This document shows positions 8,854-16,874 of a stretch of 64,000 nucleotides of DNA, piece after piece. Under the pieces are notes generated by a model that ran no database searches, had not been told where the DNA came from, and saw nothing but the letters and a program-made list of their open reading frames with translations. The stretch covers positions 1,612,001 to 1,676,000 of the forward strand of contig OZ006999.1 in NCBI GenBank assembly GCA_963931285.1. Direction: 5' to 3'. The stretch comes from Thermophilibacter sp944322145. GTDB taxonomy: Bacteria > Actinomycetota > Coriobacteriia > Coriobacteriales > Atopobiaceae. The position numbers were made by a program, and so were the translations under genes. How positions within the stretch are numbered: position 1 is the stretch's first letter; each line of letters starts with the position of its first letter.

Positions 8854-10749
8854 GTGAAGTGTAAGAGGTGCGGCGAGGAACTGCCCGAGCGGGCGCGATT
8901 CTGCCCTGCGTGCGGAACTCCGGTCGAGGAGGTCCCCGCCCCGAGGAAACTCGAGAAGCCGCTCGAGCCCATCGGCTTTGGGGCAGTTCCCCTTGTGCCC
9001 ATTGCGCCGCCGCCCCGCGCGACGCGCGTCACGCCGCGGGTGCCCCGTCCGTACGGCGCGGCCCGAGCCGGCCACTCGTCCATGCGCATCCCGCTCTCCG
9101 CTTATCCCACCTTCAGGAGCGACGCGCGCGAGGATCGTGCCAAGGAGGCCTCGCCCGCGCCCGCGCCTGAGCCCGAGCCCGAGCTTCGCGCGGCGGAGGT
9201 CGTCGACGAGGTCGTCGAGGTGCCGACGGAGGCCCCGGAGCCCGAGAAGACGACGGAGCCCGAGCCGGCCCACGAGCCCGAGGAGGCGGAGGAGGACGTC
9301 GAGGTCGCGACCGAGCAGGCCGAGGCGGAGGTCGAGAAGAACGACGAGCCCGACGTCGAGAAGGACGACGAGCCCGAGGCTGATATCGACGACGACGCGC
9401 CTGAGACGGAGGCCGAATCCGAGGCAGACGCGGACGCCGAGCCCGAGCCTGAGCCCGACGTGGACGCCGAGCCCGAGACTGCCCCCGAGCCCGAGCCCGA
9501 GCCCGAGCCGGAGCCGGAAGTCGGACCCGAGGCGAAGCACGCACGGAGGCCGGAGCCGGCCCCCGCACCCGCGCCCGATCCAGAGCCCGATCCCGCCGAC
9601 CCTGACCCCGAGGACGCGCTCTTCGAGGTGACGCAGACGATGCCCCTCGAGCCCGTCCCCGAGCCCGCGGCGGCCGATTCGGAGCCCGCCCCCGCGGCCG
9701 CCCCCCTCTCCTCGTTCGTCGACCGCGCCCGCGAGGCCCTTGCCTCTCTCGTCGAGCGCGCCCGTGCCGCCCTCCCCCAGAGCACCGACCAGCGCGCCCT
9801 CATCGGCATCGGCGCCCTGGTCGGCGTGGTTGCGGTGGCGTTTCTCGTCTACGTGTCCCTCGGCTGGTTTGGCCCGTTCGCCGACCGCAGCTACGTCGCC
9901 CCCGAGGTCCAGCCTCCGTCGGACGGAAGCATAGAGCCGATTCAGCCGCATGAGGCGGAGGAAGAGGAGGCGCCGCTCGTCATTGAGGGCGGCCCCGAGG
10001 TGCGCGGCACGCTCGGAGAGTACTCCTGGCCCGAGCTCGCTCAGATCTCCTCGCTCATCTCTGCGGCGGAGACCGACGAGAAGGGCGTTGAGATTGCGCA
10101 CTACTACGGCCTCTGCGACGTCGACGGCACGATCTACACCGACAACACCAAGAGCCTCGATCTCGCCAACGGCGTGAGCGTGCCGATGGCGGTCGCCGGC
10201 TTCAGGCATGACGCCCGCTCCGACGGCGCCGGCGTCGCCGGCATCAGCCTCGTCGCCCGCGGCTCGGTCGGCACGGAGCCCATGAACTCCCTTGCGCAGA
10301 CATCTCCCGGCTGGGAGGGGTCGACCCTGCGCGCCTGGGTCAACGAGGGGCTGCTGGCGCAGTTCCCCGCCGAGCTCGCCGATCTTCTCGTTGCCGTGAA
10401 CAAGGTCACCAACCCCGCCCCCGGCTCCGGCCTGACGGAGCAGACCGTCACGTCCGACCGGGTCTGGCTGCTGTCCTATTCCGAGATCGTGGGCGAGATT
10501 GGCCAGGGTAGCCGCCGCTTTGGCGTCTATCGGTCTGAGGGCGAGCAGTACCAGCTCTTCGCCAACCTCGGCGTGACGTGGTCCGAGCCCGCGCCGCAGA
10601 TCGCGCTTGCGTCCGGCGAGTACTGGTGGGAGCGCAGCCCCGACCCGACGAACTCCGCGTGGTTCATGTGCGTCTCTCCCGAGGGCGAGATGGGCTACGG
10701 CCATCGTCCCGCCACACCCGACGCCGTGGTGATCGGGTTCTGCCTGTAG
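8854..10749 (+). CDS. Zinc-ribbon membrane protein with long acidic stalk and DUF6273-like outer domain
   Basis: The 631-residue protein starts with a zinc ribbon (CKRCGEELPERARFCPACG, residues 3-21). Residues about 90-285 are an extreme Glu/Pro/Asp-rich stretch with PEPEPEP repeats. A transmembrane helix (IGIGALVGVVAVAFLVYVSL) follows near residue 315. The C-terminal domain carries SLRAWVNEGLL, WLLSYSEI and YWWERSPDPTNSAWFM...PA, which resembles DUF6273. That family is common in surface or sensor proteins of gut Firmicutes and Actinobacteria. The start is a GTG after GAGAGGGG. A strong terminator follows. The layout suggests a cytoplasmic zinc ribbon joined to an outer domain; function unknown. 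Confidence 0.8.
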   Translation: MKCKRCGEELPERARFCPACGTPVEEVPAPRKLEKPLEPIGFGAVPLVPIAPPPRATRVTPRVPRPYGAARAGHSSMRIPLSAYPTFRSDAREDRAKEASPAPAPEPEPELRAAEVVDEVVEVPTEAPEPEKTTEPEPAHEPEEAEEDVEVATEQAEAEVEKNDEPDVEKDDEPEADIDDDAPETEAESEADADAEPEPEPDVDAEPETAPEPEPEPEPEPEVGPEAKHARRPEPAPAPAPDPEPDPADPDPEDALFEVTQTMPLEPVPEPAAADSEPAPAAAPLSSFVDRAREALASLVERARAALPQSTDQRALIGIGALVGVVAVAFLVYVSLGWFGPFADRSYVAPEVQPPSDGSIEPIQPHEAEEEEAPLVIEGGPEVRGTLGEYSWPELAQISSLISAAETDEKGVEIAHYYGLCDVDGTIYTDNTKSLDLANGVSVPMAVAGFRHDARSDGAGVAGISLVARGSVGTEPMNSLAQTSPGWEGSTLRAWVNEGLLAQFPAELADLLVAVNKVTNPAPGSGLTEQTVTSDRVWLLSYSEIVGEIGQGSRRFGVYRSEGEQYQLFANLGVTWSEPAPQIALASGEYWWERSPDPTNSAWFMCVSPEGEMGYGHRPATPDAVVIGFCL

Positions 10750-10769
10750 CGCACCGCCGCTCCAAGAGT

Positions 10770-10829
10770 GCGCCCCCATCCCGAAGGCACGTCATGTTTG
10801 CTGACGTCTCCCGGGATGGGGGCGCTTTT
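10770..10829 (+). terminator. Terminator after the zinc-ribbon membrane protein
   Basis: Perfect 14-bp stem GCGCCCCCATCCCG / CGGGATGGGGGCGC with a 28-nt loop, followed by TTTT. It faces the convergent kinase gene. Confidence 0.8.
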
Positions 10830-10858
10830 CTGTGCCACTGCGGGTTAGCGCCTGCCGC

Positions 10859-11734
10859 CTACGAGAGCAGCGCCGTGACGTCTCCGAGCACGCTCTCAAA
10901 GCTCACGCCGCGCACCTGGTAGTCGGGCTGGTCGGGCGTGATCTGCATGGCGTGGCGCACGAGCGCGCACGCAAACTCGACGCTTGCGGAGAGGCTCTCG
11001 CCGGCGTAGACCGCCGCGGTGAGGCCGGACGCAAACAGGTCGCCGGTGCCGTGGAGCATGTAGGGGAGCAGCTCGCCGGAGACCTCCTCCATCTCGCCTC
11101 CGCTCACTGCCACATAGTTGCGGATGATCTGCTCGCCCTCGTGGACGACGCCCTTGATCACCACCGCCTTGGCGCCCATCCCGAAGAGGGCGTCCATCAC
11201 GCGGCGCACGTAGGCCTCATCGACGTCCTGGCCCTCGTAGGGAATCCCCGTGAGGATCGAGGCCTCGGTGAGGTTGGGCGTGAGCAGGTCCGCACCGTCC
11301 ACCAGGCCCTTCATGGCCTCGCACATCTCGTCGGTATAGGTGGGGTACTTGGCGCCGCCGTCGCCCATGACCGGGTCCACGATGCGCAGTGCGTCGGGGT
11401 ACTCGCGGTAGAGGCGCAGGATGGCGTCGACCTGCTCGGCCGACCCCAGGAAGCCCGAGTAGATGCCGTCGAGCTCGATGCCCTCCTCGTGCCAGGCGTC
11501 GAGATAGTCGCCCAGCATGGGCGTGGTGTCGTGCATGTAGAACTTGGGGAAGCGCGTGTGCGCCGAGAACAGCGACGTGGGAACGGGGCAGACGTCGATG
11601 CCCGCCGCCGACAGCACCGGGATGGCGATGCCGAGCGAGCACTTGCCGTAGCCGCACAGGTCGTGGACGGCCGCCACGCGCGGCAGGTAGCCGCCCTTGC
11701 GCTGGTAGAGGTACAGATTGCTGGCGTTGTTCAT
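10859..11734 (-). CDS. Pyridoxal/pyridoxamine kinase (ribokinase-like fold)
   Basis: The 291-residue protein resembles PdxK/PdxY kinases, which phosphorylate pyridoxal or pyridoxamine to make the PLP cofactor. Supporting motifs are AAVHDLCGYGKCSL at the N-terminus, RIVDPVMGDGGAKY, LTPNLTEASILTG and the catalytic anion-hole and base segment HGTGDLFASGL (Asp of GTGD). The ATG at 11734 is preceded by AAAGGAG and is preferred over starts further upstream. The gene is convergent with the zinc-ribbon gene and divergent from purE; a large palindrome fills the divergent region. It appears monocistronic. A ThiD-like substrate cannot be excluded from sequence alone. Confidence 0.85.
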   Translation of the reverse strand: MNNASNLYLYQRKGGYLPRVAAVHDLCGYGKCSLGIAIPVLSAAGIDVCPVPTSLFSAHTRFPKFYMHDTTPMLGDYLDAWHEEGIELDGIYSGFLGSAEQVDAILRLYREYPDALRIVDPVMGDGGAKYPTYTDEMCEAMKGLVDGADLLTPNLTEASILTGIPYEGQDVDEAYVRRVMDALFGMGAKAVVIKGVVHEGEQIIRNYVAVSGGEMEEVSGELLPYMLHGTGDLFASGLTAAVYAGESLSASVEFACALVRHAMQITPDQPDYQVRGVSFESVLGDVTALLS

Positions 11735-11811
11735 GGGGATTCTCCTTTGTCCGCGGACTGATGGACCAGCGTACAAGGGCACAGCATAGCACTCGGGCGC
11801 CTGCGGGCAGC

Positions 11812-11886
11812 GGCGTGACAATTAGGACAGGTTAAATTGTCACACCGCGGGCGTGTGACAATTTAACCTGTCCTAATTGTCACGCC
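11812..11886. repeat. Perfect 34-bp inverted repeat with 7-nt loop (GGACAG family)
   Basis: Arms 11812-11845 and 11853-11886 are exact reverse complements and include GTGACAATTAGGACAGG; the loop is CGCGGGC. It sits in the divergent region between the kinase gene and purE. It shares its core with the element at 19561-19687 and is related to the one at 33977-34055. Confidence 0.95.
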
Positions 11887-11920
11887 GCCGCCCGGCCCCG
11901 CCGCCCGCCATCAGGCACGC

Positions 11921-11926
11921 TATACT
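11921..11926 (+). promoter_or_regulatory. Possible purE -10 element (TATACT)
   Basis: TATACT lies 34 nt upstream of the purE start, next to the palindrome. No convincing -35 is visible. Confidence 0.4.
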
Positions 11927-11960
11927 GGTAGGGCATATGCAGCGACGAGAGGGGATCATC

Positions 11961-12422
11961 ATGGCAGAGCAGCCGCTCGTGGGAATCATCATGGGCTCCA
12001 AGTCGGACATGCCGACGATGGAGGCCTGCACCCAGCAGCTCGAGGAGCTCGGCGTCCCGTACGAGCTGGTCATCGCAAGCGCGCACCGCAACCCCGACAA
12101 GGTCCACGAGTGGGCGGGCTCCGCGGCCGAGCGCGGCCTCAAGGTCATCATCGCCGCGGCCGGCAAGGCGGCGCACCTCGGCGGCGTCGTCGCCGCGTTC
12201 ACCCCGCTGCCCATCATCGGCGTCCCCATGAAGACCTCCGACCTCGGCGGCATGGACTCCCTGCTCTCCATGGTACAGATGCCCTCCGGCGTGCCGGTGG
12301 CCTGCGTCGCCATCAACGGCGCGAAGAACGCCGCCATCTACGCCACGCAGATCCTCGGTGCCACCATGCCCGAGTATCGCGAGAAGATCGTCGAGTTCAA
12401 GCGCCAGATGGCCGAGGCGTAG
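11961..12422 (+). CDS. purE: N5-carboxyaminoimidazole ribonucleotide mutase
   Basis: The 153-residue protein is a class I PurE, which converts N5-CAIR to CAIR in de novo purine synthesis. Motifs seen: GIIMGSKSDMPTMEAC near the N-terminus, ASAHRNPDKV with the active-site His, AAAGKAAHLGGVVA, PLPIIGVPM and GGMDSLLSMVQMPSGVPVA. Length and motifs are normal for the family. The ATG at 11961 follows GAGAGGGG and a TATACT -10-like box. It heads the cluster purE-sortase-purF-purM-purN. A purK gene is not in the window. Confidence 0.96.
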   Translation: MAEQPLVGIIMGSKSDMPTMEACTQQLEELGVPYELVIASAHRNPDKVHEWAGSAAERGLKVIIAAAGKAAHLGGVVAAFTPLPIIGVPMKTSDLGGMDSLLSMVQMPSGVPVACVAINGAKNAAIYATQILGATMPEYREKIVEFKRQMAEA

Positions 12423-12434
12423 GGGCCGTCGCGC

Positions 12435-13490
12435 ATGGGCTCCCACTTCAGACAGGCTGACGAACCCCCCAAGGGCGCCCACGTCCGAAGGCAGGACGGG
12501 CCGGTGCTCTCGGGAAACCCGCGCAAGGAGCTGCGCACGAGGCGGGGCGGGGAGGAGTCCTACCACGCCCCGGAGGGAAATCCGCACGCCGCGGACGTCC
12601 CCCACGGCGCAGAGGGCTTCGTCTCGGTGGTGAGCGAGCCCTCCCCTGGCGCTCGTGGCCGTGATCTTCGCCGCCGCGAGCCGCACTTCAGGGAGACCGA
12701 CCCGTATGACCTCTCCGGTCGTCGGAGCCGTGACCCCAAGAAGCGCGTCGCCCGCGTGCTTTCCGTGATTCTTTTCGTGGTGGGCATCGGGCTCATAGCC
12801 GCAGCTGCCGGCATGTGGCTCCGCGACCAGTGGCGCTACGCCGAGCAGGACCGCATCAACGAGGAGCTCGCCACCTTCGCGGACGTCTCCACCAACGCGT
12901 CGACCTCCCCTCAGGTCGACTGGGAGGGCCTCAAGGCGGTGAACGACGAGGTCGTAGGCTGGCTCCAGATTCCGGGCACCGCGGTCAACTTCCCCGTCTA
13001 CCAGGCATCCGATAACGAGAAGTACCTGCACACCAGCGCCGAGGGGGAGTATGCGCTCGGCGGTCAGGTCTTCATGGACTACGAGAACACGGCGCCCGGC
13101 ATGGTCGACGCCCAGACGATCGTGTATGGCCATCACCTGCGCAACGGGGCCATGTTCAAGCCCATCTCCGACATGGAGAACCAGGAGATGTTCGACAGCG
13201 TCTCCACGGTCTGGTACGTGACGGAGTCGGCCACCTATGAGCTCGAGCCGCTGCTGCTCTACCGCACCGACGCCGATGACGCCTCCGTGCGCCAGTTCGG
13301 CTTCGCGTCCCAGGAGGAGCTGACCTCCTACCTCCAGGGGCTTCTCGGCAAGGCGGTCACGAGCCGCGCGGACGCGGCGGAGCGCATCCCCGCCGTTACC
13401 CAGGTGCTGTCTCTGTGCACCTGCAACTACGACGAGGGGGACTCCGGGCGCACGATCCTCGTATGCGTCCCCAAGGGAGGAGCGCAATGA
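12435..13490 (+). CDS. Class B sortase embedded in the purine cluster
   Basis: The 351-residue protein has a long hydrophilic, probably cytoplasmic N-terminal region (about 100 residues), one membrane anchor (RVLSVILFVVGIGLIAAAAG) and a class B sortase domain. Key parts are VNDEVVGWLQIPGTAVNFPV, the catalytic His in IVYGHHLRNGAMF (about residue 232), Cys in LSLCTCNYDEGDS (about 328-330) and Arg in GRTILVCV (about 338). Sortases cleave LPXTG-type signals and link proteins to the wall; two candidate substrates are encoded at 1893-5139 and 30812-32452. The gene starts 12 nt after purE and its stop overlaps the purF ATG (ATGA). It is thus translated within the purine operon, an unusual setting. 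Confidence 0.88.
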   Translation: MGSHFRQADEPPKGAHVRRQDGPVLSGNPRKELRTRRGGEESYHAPEGNPHAADVPHGAEGFVSVVSEPSPGARGRDLRRREPHFRETDPYDLSGRRSRDPKKRVARVLSVILFVVGIGLIAAAAGMWLRDQWRYAEQDRINEELATFADVSTNASTSPQVDWEGLKAVNDEVVGWLQIPGTAVNFPVYQASDNEKYLHTSAEGEYALGGQVFMDYENTAPGMVDAQTIVYGHHLRNGAMFKPISDMENQEMFDSVSTVWYVTESATYELEPLLLYRTDADDASVRQFGFASQEELTSYLQGLLGKAVTSRADAAERIPAVTQVLSLCTCNYDEGDSGRTILVCVPKGGAQ

Positions 13491-15004
13491 TGTCACTTTC
13501 CGACGTGCCGGCCGAGACCGAGCTCCACGAGGAGTGCGGCGTCTTCGGCGTGTGGGCCCCCGACCGCGACGTCGCCCGCCTGACGTACTTTGCGCTTCGC
13601 GCGCTCCAGCATCGCGGCCAGGAGTCTGCGGGAATCGCCGTCGGCGACGGGCGCACGGTGCTCGTGCGCAAGGACCTCGGCCTGGTGACCCAGGTCTTCA
13701 CCGATGCGGACCTCTCCGCGATGCCCGGCAAGGTGGCGTGCGGCCACTGCCGCTACGGCACGGCGGGCGCGCGCGGCTGGGAGGCGTCGCAGCCTCACCT
13801 CTCCACGATCAACGACGTGATCATCGCCCTGGCGCACAACGGCACGCTCGTCAACTTCGACGCGCTCCGCCGGGAGCTCATCGAGATGGGAATACCCTTC
13901 AGGTCCAACACCGACTCCGAGGTTGCCGCCAAGCTCATCGGCTACTTCACGCAGCGCGCGGGCAGGCTGCGCACGGGCATCGCGCACATGATGCGCATGC
14001 TCGAGGGCGGCTATGCCATGGTCCTCGTCCGCGAGAACGCCCTCTACGCCTTCCGCGACCCGCACGGCATCCGCCCGCTCGTGCTGGGCAGGCTGGGCGA
14101 CGACGGATGGGTCGTGGCGAGCGAGACCTGCGCGCTCGACATCTCGGGCGCGACCTTCGTGCGCGAGATCGAGCCCGGCGAGATCGTGCGCATCTCCGAC
14201 GACGGCCTGCGCTCCGAGCGCGGCTGCGCGCCGGGCTGCCGCTCCGACTGCATCTTCGAGCACGTGTACTTCTCGCGACCCGACTCCGTGCAGAGCGGGA
14301 CGTCGTTCTACCTCATGCGCCACAACATGGGCAGGCAGCTGGCCCGCGAGACGCCCGTCGACGCCGACCTCGTGATCTCCGTGCCGGACTCCGGGACGCC
14401 CGCCGCCGAGGGCTTTGCCCAGGAGCTGGGGATTCCCTTTGGCACCGGGCTCATCAAGAACCGCTACGTGGCGCGCACCTTCATTCAGCCCACGCAGGAG
14501 CTGCGCCAGATGGGCGTGCGGCTCAAGCTCAACGCCCTGCCCGACGTGGTCCGCGGCAAGCGCCTCGTGATGGTGGACGACTCCATCGTCCGCGGCACCA
14601 CCTCGCGACAGATCGTGCGCATGCTCAAGGCGGCCGGTGCCACCGAGGTCCACGTGCGCTCGGCGTCGCCGATGGTCAAGTGGCCCTGCTTCTACGGCAT
14701 TGACACGGGAAGCCAGGACCAGCTCGTGGCCGCCCGCCTGGGCCTCGACGAGATTCGCGCCCATATCGAGGCGGACTCCGTGGGCTTCCTCTCCATCGAG
14801 GGTCTTCTCGCCTGCGTGCCCGGAGGAGAGGCCCATGGTTACTGCAAGGCGTGCTTCACGGGGGAGTACCCCGTCGAGATACCGCGCTCGTTCTGGGAGG
14901 ACCGCTTCCTCCCGGGGTTCGAGCCCAACAACCTCGAGGCCGCCTCGGCGACCTCGCGGATGACGATTGACGAGGCACAGACCATCCTCACGGAGGACAA
15001 GTGA
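13487..15004 (+). CDS. purF: Amidophosphoribosyltransferase
   Basis: The 505-residue enzyme performs the first committed step of purine synthesis (PRPP + Gln to phosphoribosylamine). A short propeptide precedes the N-terminal nucleophile Cys (HEECGVFGVWAP). The glutaminase domain shows LRALQHRGQESAGI, CGHCRYGTAG and AHNGTLVNF. The phosphoribosyltransferase domain has the PRPP loop VMVDDSIVRGTTSRQIVRM. Cysteines near the C-terminus (GYCKACFTGEYP) fit the Bacillus-type 4Fe-4S cluster. The ATG overlaps the sortase stop codon; a second ATG at 13490 is the alternative. It lies in the purE-purN run. Confidence 0.96.
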   Translation: MMSLSDVPAETELHEECGVFGVWAPDRDVARLTYFALRALQHRGQESAGIAVGDGRTVLVRKDLGLVTQVFTDADLSAMPGKVACGHCRYGTAGARGWEASQPHLSTINDVIIALAHNGTLVNFDALRRELIEMGIPFRSNTDSEVAAKLIGYFTQRAGRLRTGIAHMMRMLEGGYAMVLVRENALYAFRDPHGIRPLVLGRLGDDGWVVASETCALDISGATFVREIEPGEIVRISDDGLRSERGCAPGCRSDCIFEHVYFSRPDSVQSGTSFYLMRHNMGRQLARETPVDADLVISVPDSGTPAAEGFAQELGIPFGTGLIKNRYVARTFIQPTQELRQMGVRLKLNALPDVVRGKRLVMVDDSIVRGTTSRQIVRMLKAAGATEVHVRSASPMVKWPCFYGIDTGSQDQLVAARLGLDEIRAHIEADSVGFLSIEGLLACVPGGEAHGYCKACFTGEYPVEIPRSFWEDRFLPGFEPNNLEAASATSRMTIDEAQTILTEDK

Positions 15005-15044
15005 CGCGGGGACGCCCCTCGCCCCAATGACAGAAAGGACCAAG

Positions 15045-16136
15045 ATGGCCGAGAACACCAAGCACGTGAGCTATGCGGACGCCGGCGTCGACACCGCCGA
15101 GGGCGCGCGTGCCGTCGACGCGATCAAGGCCGCCGTCGCGGCCACCAACAGGCCCGAGGTCATCGGCGGCCTCGGCGGCTTTGGCTCGTGCTTCTCCGCC
15201 GCCGCGCTCAAGGACATGGAGGAGCCCATCCTCGTCTCCGGCACCGACGGCGTGGGCACCAAGCTTGCCATCGCCCAGCTGCTCGACCGCCACGAGACGG
15301 TGGGCGAGGACCTCGTCGCCATGTGCGTGGACGACATCGTCCCGATGGGCGCCGAGCCCCTGTTCTTCCTGGACTACGTGGCCATCGGCAAACTGCGCGC
15401 CGAGCACGTGGCCAAGATCGTGGGCGGCATCGCCGAGGGCTGTCGCAAGTCCGGCTGCGCCCTGGTGGGCGGCGAGATGGCGGAGCACCCCGGCGTCATG
15501 GCCGAGGGCGACTATGACCTCGCCGGCTTCGTCGTGGGCGTGGTGGACCGGCCCAAGATGATCGGCCCCGACCACGTGCGCGAGGGCGACGTGATCCTCG
15601 GCCTGCCGAGCTCGGGCATCCACTCCAACGGCTACTCCCTCGTGCGCAAGGTCGCCATCGAGGGCAAGACCGTCGAGGAGCTCGAGACGCCCCTGCCCGA
15701 GCTGGGCGGCGAGTCGCTCGCCGACGCCGTGATGCGCCCGACGACGATCTACGCGGGCCAGCTGCTGGCGGCTCTGCGCGCCGGCGCGCCGATTCACGCG
15801 ATGGCGCACATCACTGGCGGCGGCATCACCGAGAACCTCGACCGCGCGATGCCCGAGGGGCTCGACGCACTGGTGTATCGCGGTGGCGAAGCTGGTCCCG
15901 CCTGGGACATCCCGCCCGTCATCACGTACATGATCGACGCCGCAGGCCTCACGCTCGAGGAGGCCTATCGCACCTTCAACATGGGCGTGGGCATGGCCAT
16001 CGTGTGCGCGCCCGAGGACGAGGCGGCGGTGCGCGAGGCGCTGGTCGCTCAGGGGCTCGAGCCGTTCGAGGTCGGCCGCGTGGTTGCCGGTGAGGCGGGC
16101 GCCAAGGGGAAGGTGGTGTACGACGATGAGCGATAA
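15045..16136 (+). CDS. purM: Phosphoribosylformylglycinamidine cyclo-ligase (AIR synthetase)
   Basis: The 363-residue enzyme converts FGAM to AIR using ATP. Family motifs: GLGGFGSCFSA, VSGTDGVGTKL, CVDDIVPMGAEPLFFLDYVA, LVGGEMAEHPG, GLPSSGIHSNGYSLVRK and HITGGGITENL. The ATG at 15045 has AAAGGA at good spacing; an in-frame ATG at 15027 lacks one. It follows purF by 40 nt and overlaps purN by 11 nt, so the genes are probably translationally coupled. Confidence 0.95.
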   Translation: MAENTKHVSYADAGVDTAEGARAVDAIKAAVAATNRPEVIGGLGGFGSCFSAAALKDMEEPILVSGTDGVGTKLAIAQLLDRHETVGEDLVAMCVDDIVPMGAEPLFFLDYVAIGKLRAEHVAKIVGGIAEGCRKSGCALVGGEMAEHPGVMAEGDYDLAGFVVGVVDRPKMIGPDHVREGDVILGLPSSGIHSNGYSLVRKVAIEGKTVEELETPLPELGGESLADAVMRPTTIYAGQLLAALRAGAPIHAMAHITGGGITENLDRAMPEGLDALVYRGGEAGPAWDIPPVITYMIDAAGLTLEEAYRTFNMGVGMAIVCAPEDEAAVREALVAQGLEPFEVGRVVAGEAGAKGKVVYDDER

Positions 16137-16749
16137 GGCCATCAAGCTCGGCGTCCTCATCTCCGGTAGCGGGACCAACCTGCAGGCCATCATCGACCGC
16201 ATCGCCGACGGCACGCTCGACGCGTCGATCGAGCTCGTGGTGAGCTCGCGGCCGAGCGCCTTCGGCCTCAAGCGCGCCGAGGCCGCCGGCCTGCAGACCC
16301 TCACGCTCTCAAAGGACGTCTATGCCGACCCCGAGCAGGCCGATGAGATCATCGCCGCGGAGCTCGTCCGTCGCGGCGTGGACTATGTCATCATGGCCGG
16401 CTACATGCGCAAGGTCCACGACCCGATTCTCGCGACGTTCCCCAACCGCGTGGTCAACCTGCATCCCGCCCTGCTGCCGAGCTTCCCGGGCGCCCACGCC
16501 ATCCAGGACGCCTACGACCGCGGCGTCAAGGTCACGGGCGTGACGGTGCACTTTGCCAACGCCGACTACGATGCGGGCCCCATCATCGCCCAGCGCGCGC
16601 TCGCGGTGGAGGAGGGCTGGACGGTCGACGAACTCGAGGAGCACATTCACGAGATCGAGCACGAGCTGTACCCCGAGGTCGTCGGGCTTCTCGCCGCTGG
16701 GCGCGTCCACGTGCGTCCCGACCTCACCGTTGCGATCGATCCCGCATAG
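16126..16749 (+). CDS. purN: Phosphoribosylglycinamide formyltransferase
   Basis: The 207-residue enzyme transfers a formyl group from 10-formyl-THF to GAR. Motifs: LGVLISGSGTNLQAII near the N-terminus (phosphate binding), MAGYMRKV, NLHPALLPSFPGAHAI with the catalytic Asn/His region, and VTGVTVHFANADYDAGPIIAQ with the catalytic Asp. The ATG lies inside the purM coding end. A GC-rich hairpin follows, so this is the last gene of the cluster. Confidence 0.95.
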   Translation: MSDKAIKLGVLISGSGTNLQAIIDRIADGTLDASIELVVSSRPSAFGLKRAEAAGLQTLTLSKDVYADPEQADEIIAAELVRRGVDYVIMAGYMRKVHDPILATFPNRVVNLHPALLPSFPGAHAIQDAYDRGVKVTGVTVHFANADYDAGPIIAQRALAVEEGWTVDELEEHIHEIEHELYPEVVGLLAAGRVHVRPDLTVAIDPA

Positions 16750-16775
16750 GCTCGCGCGACCCAAGGTCTTTGAAT

Positions 16776-16817
16776 GGGGCCGGGCCCGCAGCCGCACGCG
16801 GCCGCGGGCCCGGCCCC
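16776..16817 (+). terminator. GC-rich hairpin after purN
   Basis: Perfect 14-bp stem GGGGCCGGGCCCGC / GCGGGCCCGGCCCC with a 14-nt loop. The trailing sequence is TCTCTCG rather than a T-run, so termination may be inefficient or bidirectional with the convergent methyltransferase gene. Confidence 0.65.
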
Positions 16818-16874
16818 TCTCTCGTCTCTGCCGTCGCCGTGGCGCCGGGGCGGCCGGCCGCCTCTCGTGCGGCG

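Noticed and set aside
11812..11960. PurR box or purine riboswitch before purE
   Set aside because: The leader is only about 30 nt and lacks aptamer features; the region is filled by the palindrome.
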